Source: Gnetum montanum
Taxonomy: Eukaryota; Streptophyta; Gnetopsida; Gnetales; Gnetaceae
Assembly (NCBI GenBank): GCA_015680685.1
Contig: MNCI01005969.1
Span: 374,726 to 438,725, forward strand
DNA length: 64,000 nt
Direction of reading: 5' to 3'
The translations under genes and the position numbers were made by a program. Below, piece by piece: positions 24,241-34,724 of the stretch. Positions within the stretch are counted from its first letter, which is position 1. Every line of letters starts with the position of its first letter. The notes below the pieces were generated by a model. That model saw only the letters and a list, made by a program, of their open reading frames with translations. It was not told the origin of the DNA and searched no databases.

Positions 24241-26150
24241 CAATTCTAAGCCCTCAACTCTTTTTATATTTTTGTTTTACACATTTTTGTTTTACACATT
24301 TCCTCAATCTTTCTTATTTTTGTTTTACACCATCGTTCACATTTTTACTATTTCTTTTTTTGGTTGATTTACTTTCCTTCGTCATACAATAAGTGCTCTT
24401 GATGGTGGATTGAATTATATACTGTTGATTGCTAATGTTTGGTTTTTGCCTTTGAATTATGATGCTAATATTATAATATGGTTCTTTTGATAAAATAGGC
24501 AATGATTCCATGCCGTCCATTTATCCATTCAACTTTGTGGTCTCCCTTGGCTTGGAATTGTACAGTCCCTTTTTCTAATCAACTTCTTAATAAATTGATG
24601 GCTTGGTATTTTTCAAACTAAAGGAATGACTCAATGGTTGAAAAAGGTGTGACTTCAAGGGGATTCGATGCATTTTTGCTAGCCATTCTCTTGGGTTCTT
24701 GGGTTTTTCACCATTCTACCATCAATCAAATATCAGGAAGATGAGTGAATAAAAATAAGTCTTTGCATGGTGTGGTTCTCACACAAAAAAAAGTGGGAAT
24801 TCAAAGCACACCCCTTAGACATAATAAAGAAATAAGGGCTACAAGCACTAGTTATGGCACTGGAAAGACATGTTACATTGCCTAAAGGTTCCCTTTAACT
24901 AAGGCCCTTTTTCACTTCCTACTTCTCTATCTCGCTCTCCTTGGAATGGTGGTGACTCTTTGTGNGCTTCTCTATCTCGCTCTCCTTGGAATGGTGGTGA
25001 CTCTTTGTGGAGGCATTCTTGTTGCTTCAAGAGGATGGATTAGCCAAGTGTATTGATGTGAGGTCACTGAGTGTGGTTGGTTTGAATCTAGATTTGGAAT
25101 GAGTTCTACTCAGTCACATTAACCATGAAATACACAAGGGACTTTACATAACCTTGCTCTTTGAATTCCATTCCATTTCTACTCTTCATCTTTCTTTCCA
25201 TTTTTCACCTCATTGCTGGTTTTATGATTAGTCCATATTTTGGTTGCTGCATTGTTTTTCTTGGTAAATTCTTTTGGGTAAGTTTTTAACTCTTGCTTCC
25301 AAATGACATTCCTAGAGCCTACTGACTCTTTGGTTTGTGGGTTTGTCAGGGCATAAAGGGCATGAGTCAGCTTTGGGGAGGACCCACTCGCATTCCTTTT
25401 TGGTGCAATTGTTAAGTTCTTTCCTTAAACATTCTCTGCAATCAACCATTTCTCATTTCATCCCCATCTTTGACATCCATTTTATTGGTGTTGCCATTGT
25501 TATTTTTCCCATCTTTCTTGTTCTTTATATTTTTCCATCTTATTGCTACCAGAGGTTCGTTCTTAGTCATGGGGGCCCTAGCACAAATTTTTCAATTTCT
25601 CCATTCTACTACTTGCCTAACCCCTACACCTTGGGTAGTTATTAGTAATAAACCTCTAACCTAGTTTTTGCCATAGCCACAACCCAGCGAATGCACTTTA
25701 TATCAAGACAAGGTATTAATTGCATTATGGTTTACTTATCCTTGCTCATTCGTGATTGTGTTGTGTGTGTAGATGGCAATTACATGAACTATGGACTGGA
25801 ATAGGAGGAAGCACTCGAGATGGACTAGAGCCGGAACATTTACACCGAGAACAAGTCTGGTCACGTGGCTATGGATAAACAACGGAGGGCACAATCTTAG
25901 CATTGGCAGCAACACGCCTCATTTTCTTTTCTCCCTCTTTGTCTCTTTAAGCTGCCAAGTGAAGGTCTGGATGTCATCCATGTACAGTGTTCACCACAAA
26001 CGGCGTGAACACCAATGTTGTAATATGTTTATCGATCCATTCACTAGGCACTTTGAGTCTGTTATTCCCTATCATTGTCAGTTTTCATTCAATCAATAAT
26101 CCCATACCTTCCTAATATTTTTTAAGGAACTCGAGGACGAGTTCTTATTC
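24241..26150 (+). other. Non-coding 3' region of element 2
   Basis: About 1.9 kb lies between the integrase stop and the polypurine tract. It contains the block at 24754-24838 (AAGTCTTTGCATGGTGTGGT, an A-run, GTGGGAATTCAAAGCACACC) that recurs in elements 1, 3 and 4. Two short frames (25337-25645, 25791-26099) are partly shared with element 1, but frameshifts and uniform base conservation argue against coding. A single n at 24965 separates two identical 43-bp copies (24922-24964, 24967-25009). Confidence 0.7.
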
Positions 26151-26362
26151 AGTCGTGGGGGTATGATGAGCTGTGATATCGCGCCCGTGATATCACGTAC
26201 CCAATATCATGGCCTTCCACATGATATCACGTACGCGATATCATGTCCTGCCTCATTGCCTATAAATAAGAGGTGAGCGCACTAGGTTTGCATAGTTAGT
26301 CTTAGTCCCTTACCCAAACTCTTGCCTTTTCTCCCTCTCAGAGTTAGAATTATTTCTGCATG
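26151..26362 (+). repeat. Polypurine tract and truncated 3' LTR of element 2
   Basis: AGTCGTGGGGGTA (26151-26163) precedes the LTR start TGATGAGCTG at 26164. The U3 has five GATATC-centred palindromes (26172-26257) and TATAAATAAGAGG (26262-26274). The match to the 5' LTR ends at TTTCTGCATG (26362); some 610 bp are missing and element 3 resumes at once. Confidence 0.88.
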
Positions 26363-27589
26363 GGCCCCGTGGATGATTAATGGTTATGGAAGGTTAAGTA
26401 CAAAAACCCGGAAGAAACTACCTAAGCATTTCGACACATCAAACTAGGACATCAAATAAGAACATGAAACCAGTAGTGAGGTGAGACATGGAAAGCATAG
26501 ATGGATGAGAGAGAGTGGAATGGAGTTCTTGATTAAGGTCACATGAAGTCCCTTGTGGATTTTATGGTTAAATGACTTAATAGGATTCATCATTAGTCTA
26601 GACCAAAACCAACCATGTTCAATGACTTTGCATCATCATTCTAAGACCAGTCCATCCCCCTGAGACACAAGAGTGCTCCCACAAAACAACCACCATTCCT
26701 TATTAGAGAAGAAAAGAGAAGTAGGAGATGAGGAAGGGCCTTACTTAGAGGGGACCTTCAAGCATGGGTAACATGTCTTTCTAGTCCCATAACTAGTGTC
26801 TATAGCCCATTTATTTTGTATAAGGGGTGTGCTTTGAATTTCCATTGTTTTTTTTTTTTTTTTTTTTTTGAAATGGGAACCACACCATGCAAAGACTTAT
26901 TTGTTCATTGTGTCTAAGAGATGTGCTTTGAATTCCCATCGTTTTTTCTTTTTTTTTTTATGAGAACCACACCATGCAAAGACTTATTCAACTTCCTTTT
27001 ATTGGTTGACACGAAACAGTAAAACACACATGCACCCAGGCAAACAAAAAGGCACAAAGAATACCAAATCCCCTTGAAGTCACACCTTGTTCAAACCTTT
27101 GAATCCTTTCAAATTCCAGAAACTACCAAAGTCACAAAGTTATTATAGTTTTTTTAATGAAAAAGGGACTGCACATTTCTAGAACAAGAAAATCCATAGA
27201 GTTTGTGAATGGGTGGATGCTGTGGACTCACTACTTGTTGCATGAAAAATAAATCATGTCCTAATCATCTGTAACAAAATTCAAAACCAAAATCTAGACA
27301 CCAATAATCAAATAACAAAATAGTACATACCACCATCAAACAACGCATTACCACTATGTCTGACACTTATTAAAAAAAAGTTAGAAAATCACACCAAAAT
27401 AAAAGAAAATATGAAAGAAAGTATAAAATATTAAAGACATAGAAAATGTGATAACAATGGTGTAAAACAAAAATTAGAAAAGATTAATAATATGAAAAAA
27501 ATATGTAAAATAAAGAATGTGAAAAAGAAAAAATTGTAAAATAAAAAATCTTTAAAATAAAAAGTTGAAAAACTGAGGAGCTACTTATA
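26363..27589 (-). other. Non-coding 3' region of element 3 (continued)
   Basis: Alignable with the 3' regions of elements 1, 2 and 4. The conserved block occurs twice in tandem (about 26825-26910 and 26915-26990), each copy with a long T-run and GGAACCACACCATGCAA or similar. No reading frame of note. Confidence 0.7.
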
Positions 27590-29000
27590 TGGTTAGCATG
27601 GGTGGCCATCTCTCCCAAGACTAAGTTGAAAGGAGGAGATCTAAAATATGGAGCATGGTTGTCCATCCAATGAGGCTTTGTTGTATTAGCTGGCTTATGC
27701 TCGTGGAAAGGTTTGATTTGTTGGATGTTGATCAACTATTTCTTGTCTAGGCTCTCAGGTTTGTAGCTCATCATGGCCCCAAAAAGAAAAGTTTCGTAAA
27801 TGATGTAAGGTCCTTCCCACAACATTTAGAACTTAGTTCGTTGAGGTACATGTATGGGGTACCAGTAGAGAACCTTATCTCCTGGTTGAAATTTGACTTT
27901 TCTAATTTTAAGGTCATGGTGCTTTTTGTTGTAGGCCATGTGCAACTCGTTAAATGATAGGACCACCAATCAATTTTTGTCTAGCAGGTTGAGATTCATT
28001 AGTCTTTCTTTTTGTGCTAGACTCAAGCCAAGGTCAAGGTCATAAGCTGCTAAAAGTGTACAAAGCTTAGATTGAATAGGAAGTGTTGGTAATTTCTCAT
28101 ATACAAGCTCATAGGGAGAATAGCCTATAGGAAGTTTCCATGTTGAGCGGTAGGCCCAAAGGGCATCGTTGAGTTTTGTGCTCCAGTCTTTCCTATATTT
28201 GCTTACAGTTCTCGTGAGAATCCTTGTGATTTTCCTATTGGTAACCTTAGCTTGACCATTAACTTAGGGGCGATAGGGTGTTGTTAGTTTATGTTCAACC
28301 CCTAAGCATTGCATGAGCTTGCAAAAAGTAGTACCTATAAAGTGAGTTCCATTATTAGAAATTAATGCATGTGGCACACCAAACCTATTTACAACATTTT
28401 GTTGTACAAACTAAGCAGCAGTAGAATATGTATAGTCGATGACAGCTACTGCTTCTGCCCATTTCATATAATAGTCAACGACAACTATGATGTATGCCTT
28501 TTGATTTGACATGGGCATGATGGAACTGATAAAGTCAATGCCCTAGATGTTAAAGGATCCTAGTGGTTGAATCCATTGTTGAGGTCCCTCCATTCAAGCA
28601 GTTATTCCACCATCTTGTTGGCATCATTCACAAGAGCGGACATAATGGTGAGCATCCTTGAAGATTGTTGGCCAATAGTACCCTACCATCAGGATTTTAA
28701 TGGTTATGCATCTCCCAACATAGTGTCCTCCACAATGACCTTCATGAGCATCTTAAAGAACACGTAGTTAATCAGCATTAGGGACACACCAATGAACTAG
28801 GCCATTGACAGACACCTTGTAGAGATGTCCATTAATCTCCATGAAGTGTTTTACCTGGTGAAGAAACTATTGTTTCTTTCGGTGGTCCAAACCTTGTGGC
28901 ATCTCTTGGATGAGAAGATAGGTGAGAATGTCATCATATCATTTAGGCTTATTGGGCAATTGTTCAGTTACAGCCCTAGCAAAGAGGAGTTCGTTAGGAA
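27590..29000 (-). pseudogene. Integrase remnant, element 3
   Basis: The minus strand shows the C-terminal part near 27660-28040 (NIQQIKPFHEHKPA, GDKVLYWYP, NELHMAYN) and the core near 28200-28570 (RQGIDFISSIMPMSNQ-like text, NGTHF-like, ANGQA-like). The zinc-binding part lies near 28620-28900 (DAHEGHCGGHYVG). Frameshifts and stops are present. The order matches elements 1 and 2. Confidence 0.8.
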
Positions 29001-29039
29001 ACATATTAGATATTGGACTTTCTTCTTCTTTGTTGTCCC

Positions 29040-30560
29040 ATTGCAACTGAGATAAGTGGTCAATGACCACATTCTTAGTGTCCTTTCGATCTACCATCGT
29101 GAGATCAAATTCCTACAAGATCACTAGCCACTATATGACACAAGGGCTTACTATTAGCTTGTTCATTAGGAAGCAGATGACACTATGGTCCATGTGCACA
29201 AACACCTTGTACTCAAGCACATAATGCCTAAACTTCTCTAGAGTAAACACCACTGCTATCAATTCTTTTTCTATAGTGGTGTAGTTCAATTGTGCACTCA
29301 CAATGCTTTGACTAGCGCAATGGATGTAATATGGATGTTTCTTGTCATCCATCTGCGTAAGCACAACTGTTAAGGCATAGTTAGATGCATCTATCATGAT
29401 GTGGAAGAGTCTGGACCACTCAGGTGCTTGTAGAATCGGAGTTTCCACAAGTTTCTCTTTCAGTTGCTGGAATGTTTTTTCACATTCTGCAATTCAAACA
29501 AATGGATCATCTTTTTTTCTCAACTCCACCAATGGTTTTGTGATCTTAGAGAAATTCTCTATGAATTTCCAATAATAGCCAGCATGTCCAAGGAATGATC
29601 GAACATCTTTGACAATTTCTAGTTGACGAGTTATTCCTTGAATGACCCTTATTTTCTCAATGTCTACCTCAATTCCTACTTGTGATATTCTGTACCCCAA
29701 TACAATGCCTTCTTAGACCATTAGGTGACTTTTTTGCCAATTAAGTCGCAAGTTGGTTTCAACACATCATTTTAGCTCTCACTCAAGGCGGTCCAGGGCT
29801 TGCTCAAATGTAGCTCCATAAGTGAAGAATTCATCCATGAATACTTCCACACCACTTCCGATTTGCTATTGAAAAATGCTCAGAACCAGGCATTGAAATG
29901 TAGCTTGAGCATTGCATAGAACAAATGGCATTTTGCAATATGCAAAAGTCCCCCCAAGAACTAGGTGAATGTTGTCTTCACCTAGTCCTCTAGTGCAATT
30001 TGAATTTGGTTATCGCCACTATAACCATCTAGAAAAATTTAGTAGCAATGCCTAGATATTGTGTCTAACACCTAATCAACAAATGGCAATGGAAAATGGT
30101 CCTTGAATGTTGCCATATTTAGCACCCGAAAATCGATGCAAATCCACCACTTGCAACCTTTCTTTGGCACAATCATGAGTGGACTCACCCACTCACTATC
30201 CGCAATGGGATAAATGAACCCTGCTTTGAGGAGTTGTTCGATTTCCTCTTTGATGATCTACTTCAGTTTGGGATTCAATCGCCTCTGTGGCTGTCTCTTT
30301 GGCTTTATGGCCGGATCAGTGTAGATGTGATGCTAACATATCATAAGATCAAACCCTATGAGTTCAAGATATGACCAAGCAAAAACTACTAGCCATTTTT
30401 CAACCACATTCAATAGCATCTTTTTCTTTTCTGGAGCAAGATTTACATTGATTATGACTAGTTTTCCATTTTTTAAAAACATGTATTCCATTTTGATTGG
30501 TAGCATTTTTAGTTCAAGGGGCTCTTGCTTGAAATTTTTAAGAATTTCCAACTCTCCCCA
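29040..30560 (-). pseudogene. RT and RNase H remnant, element 3
   Basis: RNase H is open over 29131-29448 (ASNYALTVVLTQMDDKKHPY, YTTIEKELIAVVFTLEKFR). The RT end at 29494-29700 reads GYRISQVGIEVDIEKIRVI. The RT catalytic box near 29830 reads EVFMDEFFTYG, again without the second aspartate. The entry is at 30333-30551 (ELKMLPIKMEYMFLKNGKL). Stops interrupt the centre. Confidence 0.85.
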
Positions 30561-30599
30561 ATAAGTATCATCATTTGCATCATCAGAGAGTTGATGATG

Positions 30600-31261
30600 A
30601 ACATGCTCTTATTCATCCATGTCTATGACATATGCATATGTTAGACTCTCAATTGGTTCCATGCAAAGTGTGCTGCTCTCAAAATCAACAATTAGCCACT
30701 TGGTGCCTCCTGTTTTGTGGCTGTTGCATACAAACACCTTTGAATTTTTGCTTCTAGTGCACACTACTTGCATGTTGAGATAGATGCTTGTTTCACAACC
30801 CAAAGTTTTTGCACACAATTACATCCTATATCGAGGTATGCAATGCATGGAACACGCTTCTTCTCGATCTTTTTAAATGTATTTTCTTTGCATATTTCTA
30901 GGGAAAGATCTTTGATGTCCATTCTTGCATCAACAATGCTAAGCCATGCCCTTTCTATGATGATTGGGAAATCCCCTTTGTAGTTCTCCACTTTGATCAC
31001 TAGGAAATCGGCAGGATAGGACCACCCCTAGACAATGATTACAATGTCTTGTACCAGTCCTAATGGAACAGTGATGGACTAGTCTACCAATTCTAATCTG
31101 ATATTGCTCTTCTTTAAAGGAGGTAGGTTCCATGTAGTATACATCTCATGAGAGATCAAGTTAACATTAGAACTTGAATTACGAAGAGCTTTGCATGGTT
31201 CATTCCTAGCAATCTGCAAATAAATTAGAGCACGTTTAGGATCTACTAACTTCCTAGAAAG
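30600..31261 (-). pseudogene. Protease remnant, element 3 (part downstream of the insertion)
   Basis: The minus strand contains LSRKLVDPKRALIYLQIARN, EPCKALRNSSSNVNLISHEM, then GDFPIIIERAWLSIVDARMD and LSLEICKENTFKKIEKKRVP. The active-site D is replaced (ALRNSSS). The N-terminal residues lie across the insertion, at 34725-34830. Confidence 0.82.
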
Positions 31262-31266
31262 GTTTC
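31262..31266. repeat. Target-site duplication GTTTC, left copy
   Basis: GTTTC directly precedes the terminal TGTTGGC of the inserted element and is repeated at 34720-34724. Confidence 0.85.
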
Positions 31267-32112
31267 TGTTGGCACATTTTGGCCATTTCATGGAACAGGC
31301 TTTATAAGGTTATGGTGATTTTTGAAAAATTTAAAAGAGATTGTTGAGATTTTTTTTCTTCACCTTGAAGTCTACCATGTTGATTAAGACAAGCTTTTGC
31401 TAATTGGTTCACATCCACAAAGGCATGGGAGAATGTCCCAAAATCTTAGAGGCCTTGTTCAACTTGCATCCTTGAAGCAACCAATACACAAAAGTTGCAG
31501 AAACTCCTTCCAAGGACCATGTTGCCCATATGCAAAAATCTTACCATTCCATGGGATTTCATTCCTTGTTGGCATTCGGACAAAAATGAGCCTAGAATCA
31601 TGAACACTACCAAAACCTTATCTTATCCAGGCACATACTTTGGTGCTAAAATCCAAAATTTAAATCTTTCTACCACAAGACAAGAAGATCGGCACACTAT
31701 TCTCCGATGCCTTAAATAAGACACTGCAAATTCATTGGGCACAGTGGTCAGCCATGGTTATGTGAAGGTGAAGAACTCCACACATGGTGCATAGAAACCA
31801 TTGTTTAATATGGCATGGATACTCCAACCACTGAAGGCACAGGCCACACCGCTACGTCGACAGCAAGTAGTCTAGGCCAGGCCTTCATAGCTACATATCA
31901 AAATCAGAAAACTTTGTTACGCTGCTACTGCACTCTCTCTTCCTTTTTTTTTGCAAAGATTGCCAAAAAAAAGGGCACAGCACCAAATTGAGGCATTTGT
32001 GGGAGATCTAGATGAAGGAAGCCAACAGCCACGTGATGATGAAGAAGCAATTAATTAAATATTTACCTTGGGTAAACTTTGTGAAGATACTATGAAGTAA
32101 GTCACGGTTTTT

Positions 32113-32418
32113 GTGATAATGGATGGTAATATGGATGATGTAGTTAAGTGTCTCAATATCGGCAGGGAAGCTTTAGGCACAGGTGAGGCATCACGTGTCA
32201 GAAAATTTTCGAGCAAGGATAAACACTTTTATCCTTCTCTGTCCATCAATGATCTTCTGGTTACCTGCAAGGATGTTGCGAGAGAAAACGGCTGTGAAAC
32301 ATCGATTACTGAAGCCCTTGTCGCTCAGGAAGCATTTGTGAATTCTGAAAGCTCTAAAAACCTTAGACGAAAATTGCTCACTGCTAATGGAGTGGCAGTG
32401 CAAATAAACTACAACTAA
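32113..32418 (+). pseudogene. Unrecognised gene-like fragment inside the 3.45-kb element
   Basis: A 101-residue open frame has charged, ordinary protein composition: MDGNMDDVVKCLNIGREAL, then FSSKDKHFYPSLSINDLL, ARENGCETSITEALVAQ and KNLRRKLLTANGVAV. Upstream in the same frame (from about 31990) the text AFVGDLDEGSQQPRDDEEA continues with two stops, so the open part is a remnant of a longer sequence. I do not recognise the family. It does not resemble any retrotransposon protein seen elsewhere in the window, which suggests captured host-gene sequence (inference). Confidence 0.45.
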
Positions 32419-32479
32419 AATTTTCCGTAAATGAAAAAGCGGATTTCAATGACTCAAGAGGGATGGCGAAAATAATGTA

Positions 32480-33300
32480 ACAAGCCCTACGATTTTACGT
32501 CTACGACCCGACTCGCCGTAACCATGTACCAGTAACATTCAGTCACAAGCCAAAACGCAGAAACAGAGAGAGAAATAGAAAGACCGAACTGGTCAAGTCA
32601 ATTGCCAACGCGGCAGCACCAACACCAACATCTTCTGCATCTTCAACCTCTGCCTAGACTTACACAGCCGCTGAAGAACACCCATAGCCACGAGTCGTTT
32701 CTGCTGCGCTTCCGTGCCCTGTTCACGGAGCTGTCGGACCGCATCATGTCAGTGGCGATCCGCACGCGGCCCACGCTGTTCCACGGCACCACCGTCCGCA
32801 GATGGAAAGGCCTCGATTGCTGCAAACACAGACGTGAAAAATATGGGCAGGCCACAAAACCCTAACTAAATATCCAAGATGCCGTACACGTGAGAGACAG
32901 TGCAAGCTTTAACAAATGCTTCTTGCAGACGCTAGCGGCAGATCCGGTGTTGAGGTATGCAGCAAAGGAAACTTTGCAGAAGCAACATCAGCCGTCACAA
33001 TGGCAGGTGAAGAAGATGTCCTATGGAAAGTTGAAAGTAATCCATGGATGCGCTCTGTACAAGGGACAGCACAACTACTTCCACGAACCTCGCTACCCTG
33101 GCATTTGGTCATAACTGTTTGCAGTTTGGTCATGGCATGAAAACCCTAACAGAACCTGCTGTTTGGATTCTACCGTGCCATTCCTCATGGCGATGCAGAT
33201 GCAGGTGTGATTACCAGAACTAACAAGTACGGAGTTTCTATCTACGCCCGCTGCTTACATGTGACGTTAAGCTCCGAGTTTAGAGAAGATATCGCTACAA
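32480..33300 (+). pseudogene. GC-richer coding-like segment in the 3.45-kb element
   Basis: The segment is visibly richer in G and C than its surroundings. Frames with protein-like text change from place to place: YDPTRRNHVPVTFSHKPKR (about 32510-32565), FLLRFRALFTELSDRIMS (about 32698-32750) and GVSIYARCLHVTLSSEF (about 33230-33285). No single frame spans it. This looks like a decayed host-type coding sequence or several fused fragments. The product is unknown. Confidence 0.35.
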
Positions 33301-33610
33301 TGGTAAGGGTGATTAAGGCAAAAACATTGATAACGGACACATCACGGATCAACTGAAACACATTAGTAGTTTGGGTTGTTAAATTAAGTTGAGAAATATG
33401 CCTATTGAATTGTTGGTTTTTGTTTTATCATTAAAGTGGCATCCTTTCCTTATCCACTTTAAAATGGGTTATTTTTATTCACAAAGAAAAGAGGTTTGTG
33501 GGATATTTATATAACATAGACATTTGGCTATTATTCCTATGGAAGTTGTAACTTCCTATGATAGTTACAACTATAATATTGATAATTAATTTTAATTTGG
33601 ATTATCATGA

Positions 33611-33761
33611 GGACACTTGTCAACTATAGCCTCTTTATCTCCACAATGGCCACTTGTCAACTGAATTGGACACGTGTCAACTGCAACTTGTTTCTCTCCA
33701 TGGTGGACACTTGTCAATTGAATGAAGACACTTGGCAAATACATGGGACACGTGTCAGATG
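33611..33761 (+). repeat. Six spaced copies of GGACACGTGTCAACTG-like repeat
   Basis: Copies begin near 33611, 33647, 33668, 33705, 33725 and 33746. Two contain the palindrome GACACGTGTC (G-box/ABRE core ACGTG); the others read GACACTTGTC or GACACTTGGC. Spacing is irregular, 20-40 bp. They lie just left of the assembly gap. Confidence 0.7.
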
Positions 33762-33848
33762 CAGCATTTTTATCTCTTTGGTGGTTAAAATCACCCAAAG
33801 TTGTTGTAACTTACCTAACTTGTTGGGCAAGTAACCTCCTAACTTGTT

Positions 33849-34298
33849 NNNNNNNNNNNNNNNNNNNNNNNNNNNNNNNNNNNNNNNNNNNNNNNNNNNN
33901 NNNNNNNNNNNNNNNNNNNNNNNNNNNNNNNNNNNNNNNNNNNNNNNNNNNNNNNNNNNNNNNNNNNNNNNNNNNNNNNNNNNNNNNNNNNNNNNNNNNN
34001 NNNNNNNNNNNNNNNNNNNNNNNNNNNNNNNNNNNNNNNNNNNNNNNNNNNNNNNNNNNNNNNNNNNNNNNNNNNNNNNNNNNNNNNNNNNNNNNNNNNN
34101 NNNNNNNNNNNNNNNNNNNNNNNNNNNNNNNNNNNNNNNNNNNNNNNNNNNNNNNNNNNNNNNNNNNNNNNNNNNNNNNNNNNNNNNNNNNNNNNNNNNN
34201 NNNNNNNNNNNNNNNNNNNNNNNNNNNNNNNNNNNNNNNNNNNNNNNNNNNNNNNNNNNNNNNNNNNNNNNNNNNNNNNNNNNNNNNNNNNNNNNNNN
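33849..34298. other. Assembly gap
   Basis: 450 unknown bases within the 3.45-kb element. Confidence 0.99.
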
Positions 34299-34719
34299 TT
34301 ATTTCCATCGAATCTTGCTCTATTTCTAGTTTTCTTGTGGAACTATCTCTTTCTCTGGGGAAAATTAGGAGTAGATTGCGGAGTTGTGCTCAAATGTTTT
34401 TGCAAAATTTTATTTGTTACAAGTAGGTATTATAAGGACCGCGTAGACTAGGCAGTTGAACAAAATAGGAAATTTTTAACAACTCACAGTACTTGGCAAA
34501 GTTGGCTGAATCTCTTTAAAGTAAGTCATTTGTAGTTTACACGCAACGCAATCGTTACATTTCTCACAACCGCACACCGCAACAGCACACACACATACTC
34601 ACATTAACTATTGAGTTTATTTGGAGGTATCTGGGCCTTGGTGTTGCCAGAGACCAACAGGCACCTAAATCCTGTTCGAGGACACTCGTTGGCGGTCGCG
34701 TCCCAAACGGTCGCCAACA

Positions 34720-34724
34720 GTTTC
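34720..34724. repeat. Target-site duplication GTTTC, right copy
   Basis: Identical to 31262-31266 and directly follows the terminal GCCAACA of the insert. Confidence 0.85.

Larger units (their letters stand above)
17345..26362 (+). mobile_element. Ty3/Gypsy element 2, Athila/Tat-like, degenerate, 3' LTR truncated
   Basis: Plus-strand element of the same family as element 1: 5' LTR 17345-18155, primer site 18157-18174, gag 18294-20030, protease about 20690-21250, RT/RNase H about 21700-22990, integrase about 23090-24240, 3' region, polypurine tract 26151-26163 and the first 199 bp of the 3' LTR. It lies inside element 3. The 5-bp left flank is GAGGA; the right flank is lost with the missing LTR part. 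Numerous stops make it inactive. Confidence 0.9.
31267..34719. mobile_element. 3.45-kb TG...CA element carrying gene-like fragments, class unresolved
   Basis: The insert starts TGTTGGCAC and ends GGTCGCCAACA, giving the inverted termini TGTTGGC/GCCAACA typical of Copia-type LTRs. It is flanked by identical GTTTC. Removing it with one GTTTC leaves element 3's protease frame continuous (HAGN on one side, LSRKL on the other). I see no RT or integrase. LTR direct repeats are not evident, perhaps because of the gap 33849-34298. The inside has a 102-codon frame (32113-32418), a GC-richer coding-like zone (32480-33300) and a row of ACGTGT-type repeats (33611-33761). It is best read as a non-autonomous LTR-type element, or an LTR element with captured host sequence. 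Confidence 0.75.

Noticed and set aside
25337-26099. Possible env-like frames in element 2's 3' region
   Set aside because: The frames are short, not preserved in element 1 beyond base-level similarity, and frameshifted there; hydrophobic text alone is weak evidence.
31267-34719. DNA transposon with terminal inverted repeats
   Set aside because: Ends show some further inverted similarity after TGTTGGC, but a 5-bp duplication with TG...CA ends is the LTR-element signature; kept as unresolved LTR-type.
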